NCBI GenBank assembly: GCA_903927855.1 | Contig: CAIYOL010000324.1 | Coordinates: 1 to 5,406, forward strand | Direction: 5' to 3' | DNA from: an uncultured Planctomycetota bacterium | GTDB lineage: Bacteria; Planctomycetota; Phycisphaerae; Sedimentisphaerales; Anaerobacaceae | Length of the DNA stretch: 5,406 nucleotides | Shown: positions 1-4,135 of the stretch, piece after piece | How the letters are laid out: every line of letters starts with the position of its first letter | Numbering within the stretch: position 1 is the first letter of the stretch | Made by a program: the position numbers and the translations under genes | Notes under the pieces: generated by a model | The model's input: the letters and a program-made list of their open reading frames with translations, nothing else | Told to the model about the DNA's origin: nothing | Databases searched by the model: none

Positions 1-1693
1 ATGGTATATCGCCGTCAAAAAACCTATCGAACACTTGAAAGAAAAGTTCGGCTCCTGGCTTATTGAGGGAACTGATGTTCCGGTAAACTCATTAGCAGGT
101 TTGGCGTTAAAGCCGCTGCTTGACGGTCGGTTGAGGTTCATTCCTGAACGCTATAAGGAAACATATCGAAGCTGGCTGGAAAACCTCCGAGACTGGCCCA
201 TAAGCAGGCAGCTCTGGTGGGGACATAGGATTCCAATATGGTATTGCCAAGATTGTGAACAAACTAATAGCGGCATAAATGACCCGACAAGCTGTGCGAA
301 ATGCGGTTCTGATAACCTAGTCCAAGACGAGGACGTCTTAGATACGTGGTTTAGTTCGGCGTTGTGGCCGTTCAGCACGCTGGGCTGGCCGGATGAGACG
401 CCGGAACTTAAGACCTTCTATCCGAGCGATGTGCTTTGCACTGCCCGCGAGATTATAACGCTGTGGGTATCGCGTATGCTGATGATGGGCCAGTACTGCG
501 CCGGCGATATCCCGTTTAAGGACGTTTTCATTCACGCAATGATACAGGACGGCGAAGGCCGCAAGATGTCCAAGAGTCTCGGCAACGGGATTGACCCGCT
601 TGTGGCCATTAACAGCCACGGGGCCGATGCGATGCGGTTTACGCTGGTCAGTATGACAACACAGACGCAGGATGTCAGGATGCCGATAGAGAAAATGAAA
701 CTGCCCGACGGGCGGACGGAAAATACATCGCCGAAATTCGACATCGGCCGGAATTTCTGCAATAAACTCTGGAACGCCTCGCGCTTTGCGATGATGAATC
801 TGGATGGTCTAGAGCCGGAAAAATTCGATAAAAATAAAATGACAATCACCGACAGATGGATTCTTTCACGGCTGGCGCAAACCATCGCCGATGTCACGAG
901 GCAGTTAGACGAGTTTAAATTCAGCGAGCCGTTAGCGCAGCTTTATAAGTTTTTCTGGAACGATTTTTGCGACTGGTACCTTGAGTGGATAAAGCCGCGA
1001 ATGCAGGATAAACAGCAAAGGCCGATTGCTCAAAACGTCTTAGCATTTGTGCTGGACCAGACTTTGCGCCTGCTGCATCCGTTTGTGCCGTTTATCACCG
1101 AAGGAATATTCCAAAAGCTCAACGAAATCACCCCTGTCAGGGGACTTAAGGGCATTGCCGAAGCTAAAAAATCTGAAGCACTGGTTGTTGCAGAATGGCC
1201 GAAACAACTGAATTCTTTAGTAGATGAAAACGTCGAAAGGCAAATTGAGATTATCCAGAGTCCGGTTCGGGCGTTCAGGGACATGAAAAATAAATACAAC
1301 ATCCCTAATTCGGAGATGGTATCTGCTTCGGCGTCAGTGCCGGCAGAAATTCTTCCTTCCTTAAAGACCAATGCCGACCTGATTTGCAAAATGGCAGGTC
1401 TTAAGGAATTCAATCCGGGAACCGATGTTCCTAAACCATCCAAAGCCGCGGTCTCGGTAGTGGAGGGAATGTCATTTTATATGCATGATGTGATAGACCC
1501 TGATGCCGAGCGCAGGAAGCTTGAAAAGCAAAAGGACGAAATAGAGAAGGCGAAAAGAGCCGTAGAGGCCAGATTAAACAACGAAAATTTTGTCGCCAAG
1601 GCCAAGCCGCAAGTCGTGGTTCAAGCCAGAGATAAGCTGGCTGAACTATCGGAACAACTGAAACTGCTTGAAAAACACCTCTCAGAATTGTAA
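1..1693 (+). CDS. valS: Valyl-tRNA synthetase, C-terminal part (5' end outside window)
   Basis: This cytoplasmic class I aminoacyl-tRNA synthetase charges tRNA-Val with valine using ATP. The frame is read from base 2 and 563 residues are visible up to the TAA at 1691-1693. The piece begins just after the CP1 editing domain. The segment ISRQLWWGHRIP (about residues 67-78) is typical of ValRS. A CxxC...CxxC zinc ribbon follows (Cys 82, 85, 98, 101), then DVLDTWFSSALWPFSTLGWP and the ATP-binding KMSKS loop at residues 188-192 (bases 563-577). Next come the helical anticodon-binding domain (about 275-410) and a charged C-terminal coiled coil (about 500-563), the ValRS tRNA-binding arm. The HIGH motif and editing domain lie upstream, so roughly 330-390 residues are missing compared with usual ValRS lengths. 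CTAREIITLW differs from the E. coli type, and about 14 extra residues follow MTTQTQDVRM. The TTG at 35 is internal, not the start. Confidence 0.98.
   Translation, partial: WYIAVKKPIEHLKEKFGSWLIEGTDVPVNSLAGLALKPLLDGRLRFIPERYKETYRSWLENLRDWPISRQLWWGHRIPIWYCQDCEQTNSGINDPTSCAKCGSDNLVQDEDVLDTWFSSALWPFSTLGWPDETPELKTFYPSDVLCTAREIITLWVSRMLMMGQYCAGDIPFKDVFIHAMIQDGEGRKMSKSLGNGIDPLVAINSHGADAMRFTLVSMTTQTQDVRMPIEKMKLPDGRTENTSPKFDIGRNFCNKLWNASRFAMMNLDGLEPEKFDKNKMTITDRWILSRLAQTIADVTRQLDEFKFSEPLAQLYKFFWNDFCDWYLEWIKPRMQDKQQRPIAQNVLAFVLDQTLRLLHPFVPFITEGIFQKLNEITPVRGLKGIAEAKKSEALVVAEWPKQLNSLVDENVERQIEIIQSPVRAFRDMKNKYNIPNSEMVSASASVPAEILPSLKTNADLICKMAGLKEFNPGTDVPKPSKAAVSVVEGMSFYMHDVIDPDAERRKLEKQKDEIEKAKRAVEARLNNENFVAKAKPQVVVQARDKLAELSEQLKLLEKHLSEL
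563..577 (+). other. KMSKS signature of ValRS
   Basis: Codons AAG ATG TCC AAG AGT encode the class I synthetase KMSKS loop, which in this family contacts ATP and stabilises the transition state of amino-acid activation. It is intact, so the visible catalytic half looks functional. Confidence 0.97.
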
Positions 1694-1730
1694 ACTATAC
1701 ATACGTGAGCATTGCTGCGCTATCATTTAA

Positions 1731-1747
1731 TAAAGGCACCGCCTTAA
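1731..1747 (+). promoter_or_regulatory. Ribosome binding site of the DUF151 gene, inside a small hairpin
   Basis: AAGG at 1733-1736 is a Shine-Dalgarno candidate 11 nt before the ATG at 1748. It forms the left arm of a perfect 5-bp inverted repeat, AAGGC (1733-1737), loop ACC, GCCTT (1741-1745), so the site could be partly masked in the mRNA. The stem is short and its effect is unproven. No terminator is visible in the 54-nt gap after valS, and I see no convincing promoter there, which fits cotranscription with valS. Confidence 0.45.
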
Positions 1748-2143
1748 ATGGACGTTGAAGTTGAACTATCGCGAATAATCATTAACGAAACATCCGACCA
1801 GCAGGTAATTGTCTTAAAAGAGCGACACGGCGAGCGCAGCTTTCCAATCGTTATCGGCATAGTAGAAATTTTTGCAATCGACCGCAGGCTAAAAGGCATC
1901 AAGCCGCCGCGCCCAATGACGCACGATTTATTAGAGAATGTAATTGAAAATATCGGCGTCAAAATAGAAAAGATAGTTATAGATGACCTGCGCAATCACA
2001 CTTTCTATGCAAAGATACACCTAAGCTCAAACGGTCAAACCGTTAAAATTGATTCCCGGCCTTCTGACGCGATTGCACTGGGCGTTGCCTCGAATGCCCC
2101 CATTTATGTTGCCGAGCACGTTTTTGAAAAGACTTCCCAGTAA
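1748..2143 (+). CDS. Bifunctional nuclease (DUF151/BFN) family protein
   Basis: This 131-residue, single-domain protein of the BFN/DUF151 family shows the family core in order: ERHGERSFPIVIGIVE (about residues 25-40), GIKPPRPMTHDLL (about 50-62), a central VIDDLRNHTFYAKI strand pair (about 77-90), and the diagnostic IDSRPSDAIALGVASNAPIYVAE (about 101-123). Plant and some bacterial members have been reported to cleave both DNA and RNA, but the cellular role in bacteria is poorly known, so function here is by family only. It is soluble, with no signal peptide or membrane segment. The UVR-like C-terminal extension of some homologues is absent. The ATG at 1748 is preceded by AAGG and lies 54 nt after valS, probably in the same operon. 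It ends in TAA, 21 bp from the stop codon of the convergent lspA gene. Confidence 0.93.
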   Translation: MDVEVELSRIIINETSDQQVIVLKERHGERSFPIVIGIVEIFAIDRRLKGIKPPRPMTHDLLENVIENIGVKIEKIVIDDLRNHTFYAKIHLSSNGQTVKIDSRPSDAIALGVASNAPIYVAEHVFEKTSQ

Positions 2144-2164
2144 ACTTGCAAATCCTGCCAAATG

Positions 2165-2719
2165 CTATGAAGAGCGTTTGGGAACCCAAAAGCACGAGAT
2201 TATCCCCAATCCAACCGCAATGCAAAGCATGCTATCTGCTACGTTGAATGCCGGCCAATGACGCTGGCAGTAATAAACATCAATGAAGTCACGCACCTGA
2301 CCATCATTAAATATTCTATCGTAAAGGTTACCACAAACACCGGCGGCAAAGAGCCCAAGAGCAATTTGAACCAATCTTTGCTTGTTTCCGCCGAAGAGGA
2401 AACAGGCAAAAATAACTACCAACGCAACGCACGAAACTGCCACTAACCAGTAAGGATGCCCGGCGAATAGTCCGAAAGCGGCGCCGTCATTTAAGGCTGT
2501 TACCAATCGCAAAAAACCATCGATAATTGAAACGCTGCCGCGATGCTCTAACCAGTTAAATACGGCTTTTTTACTCCACAAATCCAGTGCTATACCAATA
2601 ACCACCAAAGGCCAGAAAATAAGATGTGCCGAAGAATCCGGCAGTGCCAGATATAGGTGCTTCAAAAAAACCCGACCTGAAGAAGAACCCGGCCGGGTGC
2701 TGTTTTCTTCCCTCTTCAA
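2165..2719 (-). CDS. lspA: Lipoprotein signal peptidase (signal peptidase II)
   Basis: This inner-membrane aspartyl protease cleaves the signal peptide from diacylglyceryl-modified prolipoproteins just before the lipidated Cys. Up to 184 residues are encoded. Family landmarks are LDLWSK (Asp46), the ALNDGAAFG motif (about 75-83), GNLYDRIFNDGQVRDFIDVY with catalytic Asp134, and AFNVADS with the second catalytic Asp162. Four hydrophobic segments fit the LspA topology: about 32-48, 89-109, 115-133 and 164-179. The start is uncertain because the open frame has no ATG. TTG at 2719 has AAGGG at 2730-2734, 10 nt upstream. A second TTG at 2665 would give 166 residues, closer to the usual LspA length, and would remove a low-complexity STRPGSSSGR stretch encoded by a terminator-like hairpin. 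An in-frame TAA lies 8 codons upstream of the first TTG. The neighbouring upstream gene encodes a probable lipoprotein, a plausible substrate. Confidence 0.95.
   Translation of the reverse strand: MKREENSTRPGSSSGRVFLKHLYLALPDSSAHLIFWPLVVIGIALDLWSKKAVFNWLEHRGSVSIIDGFLRLVTALNDGAAFGLFAGHPYWLVAVSCVALVVIFACFLFGGNKQRLVQIALGLFAAGVCGNLYDRIFNDGQVRDFIDVYYCQRHWPAFNVADSMLCIAVGLGIISCFWVPKRSS
2664..2698 (-). terminator. Intrinsic-terminator-like hairpin within the annotated lspA 5' end
   Basis: Read on the minus strand, ACCCGGCC (2698-2691) pairs with GGTCGGGT (2677-2670): 8 bp with one G-U pair across a 13-nt loop. Seven T residues (2670-2664) start at the last base of the stem, the layout of a Rho-independent terminator. 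It lies about 110 nt downstream of the TPR gene stop and could end that transcript, or act as an attenuator in the lspA leader. On the + strand the same stem is followed only by a broken T-run (GCTGTTTTCTT), so termination of DUF151 read-through would be weaker. Confidence 0.6.
2687..2698. repeat. 12-bp perfect palindrome ACCCGGCCGGGT
   Basis: ACCCGGCCGGGT equals its own reverse complement. Half of it forms one arm of the terminator-like hairpin, so the RNA could also dimerise or fold differently here. A protein-binding role is possible but unsupported. Confidence 0.5.
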
Positions 2720-2781
2720 CTCTGCATAACCCTTAAAAATCCGTTAAAATACAAGGTTACCATTTTATAGCTTGTAGCATG

Positions 2782-2797
2782 TGCAAACGTTTTTGCA
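2782..2797. repeat. Inverted repeat TGCAAA / TTTGCA after the TPR gene
   Basis: A perfect 6-bp inverted repeat, TGCAAA (2782-2787) and TTTGCA (2792-2797), with a 4-nt spacer, lies 12 bp past the TPR stop codon. No T-run follows on either strand, so it is not an intrinsic terminator. It may stabilise the mRNA 3' end or be a small operator upstream of lspA. Confidence 0.35.
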
Positions 2798-2809
2798 AAG
2801 TGACTTTTC

Positions 2810-3826
2810 TTATTTTTTTGAATAATATTGTATCAGTTTAAGTAATTTCTCACTCTTAGGCTGGTCAGGGTTGATTTCCAAAGACAGGTGCCACTGCTGA
2901 ATTGCCTTTGCCTTAAGCGATTCATCTATCGTCCCATCTTCACTTTTCCCTTGTAATATATAAGCAACTCCGAGTCCCCGATGCGATTCCCAATCCTTAC
3001 CATCTATCTCAACCGCCTTACTGTAGCTTTCCACCGATTCGTCTGCATCCTTAAGCTGCAATAAACAGAATCCAAGATGTCTATAAGCGGTACTGTTATC
3101 AGGCCGGATTTGTATCACCGATGTTAACAACTCTTTTGCGTCGTTATAACGCCCTGTTTTCAGGTATGCAACCGCCAACGAAGTCATAATCTCAGGGTTG
3201 TTACTATCTATTTCCAGCGCGTGCTTATAAAGTGCAATGGCCTGGTCATAACTTTCTCGCGATTCGTAAATATCGCCAAGCATCTTTGGGATTTCGCCTA
3301 CATTAGGGTCAATTTTTTCAGCGCGTCCACCATAAATCAAAGCGCTGTTATAGTCTTTGATTTCATAGTAGACTTTGGCGGCATTGATATGCGCCTCCAG
3401 ATAATCAGGCTTGATCTCACAGGCTTTAACGTAGGCCTCGACCGCTTGTGTAAATTCCTTTCTTATCTGATAAACCCGCCCAAGATTGAAATAGTCCTTG
3501 AATGACCAGGGATTCATTTCCGTTGCTTTTTCGTAAGAGGCAACGCTTTTTTCATAATCTCCCGTCTCCTGATAAATATCGCCGAGCATGGAATAACCCA
3601 GCGAAAAATGCTTGTTTAATTTTACTGCCGAGTTGAGCTTTTCGACGGCCTTTTCATTCTCGTTAAGTTCCTTGAACATTACGGCATCGACATACAAATC
3701 AACCGACCGTTGTTGGTTTTGCCCACAACCGCCGGCAACCAATAAACCCACCGTACATACACAGAGAACCCTCATAGCTGCAAAACAATGCTTGTCTGTA
3801 AGACGGCCATCCATATTATTGGACAT
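2810..3826 (-). CDS. TPR-repeat protein, probable lipoprotein
   Basis: This 338-residue exported protein starts with a hydrophobic signal segment (VLCVCTVGLLVAGGC, about residues 20-34). Cys34 is followed by GQNQQRS, so it is probably a lipoprotein anchored at a membrane. The lipobox is weak: Ala rather than Leu at -3, then Gly-Gly-Cys. The mature part is almost entirely TPR units, about eight of 34 residues (roughly 42-74, 75-108, 109-142, 143-176, 177-210, 211-244, 245-278 and 279-321). The last unit has about ten extra residues, GKSEDGTIDE, between its helices. TPR arrays are protein-binding scaffolds, and no enzymatic domain is visible, so the specific role is unknown. I chose the ATG at 3826 because AAGG lies 9 nt before it within GGAAAGG. 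The GTG at 3847 lies upstream of that site. Downstream on the same strand is lspA, which would process this protein. Confidence 0.9.
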   Translation of the reverse strand: MSNNMDGRLTDKHCFAAMRVLCVCTVGLLVAGGCGQNQQRSVDLYVDAVMFKELNENEKAVEKLNSAVKLNKHFSLGYSMLGDIYQETGDYEKSVASYEKATEMNPWSFKDYFNLGRVYQIRKEFTQAVEAYVKACEIKPDYLEAHINAAKVYYEIKDYNSALIYGGRAEKIDPNVGEIPKMLGDIYESRESYDQAIALYKHALEIDSNNPEIMTSLAVAYLKTGRYNDAKELLTSVIQIRPDNSTAYRHLGFCLLQLKDADESVESYSKAVEIDGKDWESHRGLGVAYILQGKSEDGTIDESLKAKAIQQWHLSLEINPDQPKSEKLLKLIQYYSKK

Positions 3827-3834
3827 AGATGTTT

Positions 3835-3841
3835 TCCTTTC
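3835..3841 (-). promoter_or_regulatory. Ribosome binding site that sets the TPR gene start
   Basis: On the minus strand GGAAAGG lies 8 nt upstream of the ATG at 3826, a good Shine-Dalgarno match at normal spacing. It falls inside the frame if the upstream GTG at 3847 were used, which argues for the ATG as the true start. Confidence 0.7.
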
Positions 3842-3890
3842 CTGCACCGGATAACGCTGCAGTTGTCATCTCCAAACATCCACGGGTAAT

Positions 3891-3909
3891 TTTCAGTCGG
3901 CGACCGAAA
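3891..3909. promoter_or_regulatory. 19-bp dyad, candidate operator at the TPR promoter
   Basis: TTTCAGTCGGCGACCGAAA is a near-perfect dyad: 8 of 9 arm positions are complementary around central G3900, and the only mismatch is A3895/C3905. It overlaps the last base of the proposed minus-strand -10 box and covers the expected transcription start, a classical repressor position. No cognate regulator lies in the window. It could also form a hairpin at the mRNA 5' end. Confidence 0.4.
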
Positions 3910-3935
3910 TTATCCATAGTAACTACTGTTGCCAA
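3909..3935 (-). promoter_or_regulatory. Candidate sigma-70 promoter for the TPR gene
   Basis: On the minus strand TTGGCA (3935-3930, 5/6 to TTGACA) and GATAAT (3914-3909, 5/6 to TATAAT) are 15 bp apart, two shorter than ideal. A start near 3902 would give a leader of about 75 nt. This is a moderate match, and planctomycete promoters may deviate from the E. coli consensus. Confidence 0.4.
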
Positions 3936-3969
3936 AGGCTTTTATCGGCACAAAAACATACTGCCTTTG
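3933..3969. repeat. Inverted repeat CAAAGGC / GCCTTTG between the divergent promoters
   Basis: Perfect 7-bp arms at 3933-3939 and 3963-3969 are separated by 23 bp. The left arm overlaps the proposed TPR -35 box and the right arm ends 19 bp before the gpmI -35 box. A dimeric or looping regulator contacting both sides is conceivable, but 7-bp arms could arise by chance. Confidence 0.35.
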
Positions 3970-3988
3970 AGCGTTTTTAGCTAAATGT

Positions 3989-4017
3989 TTGACATATTTA
4001 ATGCAGTGCTATATCAT
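3989..4017 (+). promoter_or_regulatory. Sigma-70 type promoter for gpmI
   Basis: A perfect -35 box TTGACA (3989-3994), a 17-bp spacer and TATCAT (4012-4017, 5/6 to TATAAT) make a near-consensus housekeeping promoter. Transcription would start around 4023-4025 and leave a leader of about 110 nt before the gpmI ATG. Confidence 0.75.
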
Positions 4018-4023
4018 AGCTAC

Positions 4024-4135
4024 CTAAATTCAACGGGACCTTATTTTGCGACAAATCGGCAAAGCCGGTTAGACCCTAAAGATATAGATGAGGTAATACT
4101 TCGTCTCTGTTGTCTTACTTGAAAGGTTGCTCCTT
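4024..4135 (+). promoter_or_regulatory. Structured 5' leader of gpmI (possible cis-regulatory RNA)
   Basis: Two compact hairpins are visible. H1 is AATCGGC (4054-4060), loop AAA, GCCGGTT (4064-4070): 7 bp with one G-U. H2 is AGATGAGGT (4086-4094), loop AAT, ACTTCGTCT (4098-4106): 9 bp with two G-U pairs. H1 contains GCAAAGCC and is followed by CCCTAAA, reminiscent of part of the c-di-GMP-I (GEMM) core, but the rest of that motif was not found. H2 is followed by a T-rich but interrupted stretch. A three-codon frame ATG AGG TAA (4088-4096) sits in H2. Whether the leader binds a ligand or a protein is unknown. Confidence 0.4.
4121..4135 (+). promoter_or_regulatory. Ribosome binding site of gpmI
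   Basis: GAAAGG (4121-4126) lies 9 nt before the ATG at 4136, a good Shine-Dalgarno sequence that fixes the start. AAGG (4123-4126) can pair with CCTT (4132-4135) across a TTGCT loop, a weak 4-bp stem touching the start codon. Confidence 0.65.

Larger units (their letters stand above)
3827..4135. other. Divergent intergenic region between the TPR gene and gpmI
   Basis: These 309 nt contain no convincing gene. They hold a minus-strand promoter candidate and a dyad for the TPR gene on the left, an inverted repeat CAAAGGC (3933-3939) / GCCTTTG (3963-3969) in the middle, a strong + strand promoter at 3989-4017, and a structured leader of about 110 nt ahead of gpmI. No tRNA-like or CRISPR-like structure is visible. 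Confidence 0.8.

Noticed and set aside
35..40. TTG at 35 as the start of the synthetase
   Set aside because: The frame is open to the window edge and the upstream residues WYIAVKKPIEH continue the ValRS sequence, so the gene enters from outside.
338..897. Minus-strand open frames of 93 and 121 codons within valS
   Set aside because: They lie opposite a well conserved gene, overlap each other in different frames and resemble no family I recognise.
1030..1443. Minus-strand 137-codon open frame within valS
   Set aside because: It is antisense to the conserved anticodon-binding domain and has no recognisable domain.
2049..2446. Plus-strand open frames of 70 and 62 codons overlapping the DUF151 3' end and lspA
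   Set aside because: They lie out of frame within, or antisense to, conserved genes, and the translations show no domain.
2720..2775. A sigma-70 promoter for lspA using the AT-rich TATAAAAT on the minus strand
   Set aside because: No -35 box lies at acceptable spacing; TTGCAC is only 11 bp upstream. A promoter may exist but I cannot support a position.
3845..3847. GTG at 3847 as the TPR gene start
   Set aside because: It would place the good GGAAAGG ribosome binding site inside the coding region. The ATG at 3826 has the right spacing to that site.
3221..3854. Plus-strand open frames of 94 and 80 codons within the TPR gene
   Set aside because: They are antisense to a clear eight-repeat TPR array, whose repeat periodicity shows that the minus strand codes.
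4031..4106. A complete c-di-GMP-I (GEMM) riboswitch upstream of gpmI
   Set aside because: Only GCAAAGCC and a following CCTAAA resemble the motif. The GGGCAAACC arm, the GAAA tetraloop hairpin and the closing P1 helix are not found, and GCAAAGCC here sits inside hairpin H1.
4086..4120. H2 plus the following T-rich stretch as an intrinsic terminator before gpmI
   Set aside because: The T residues are interrupted (CTCTGTTGTCTTACTTG) and the stem is AT/GU-rich, so it lacks the usual run of T.
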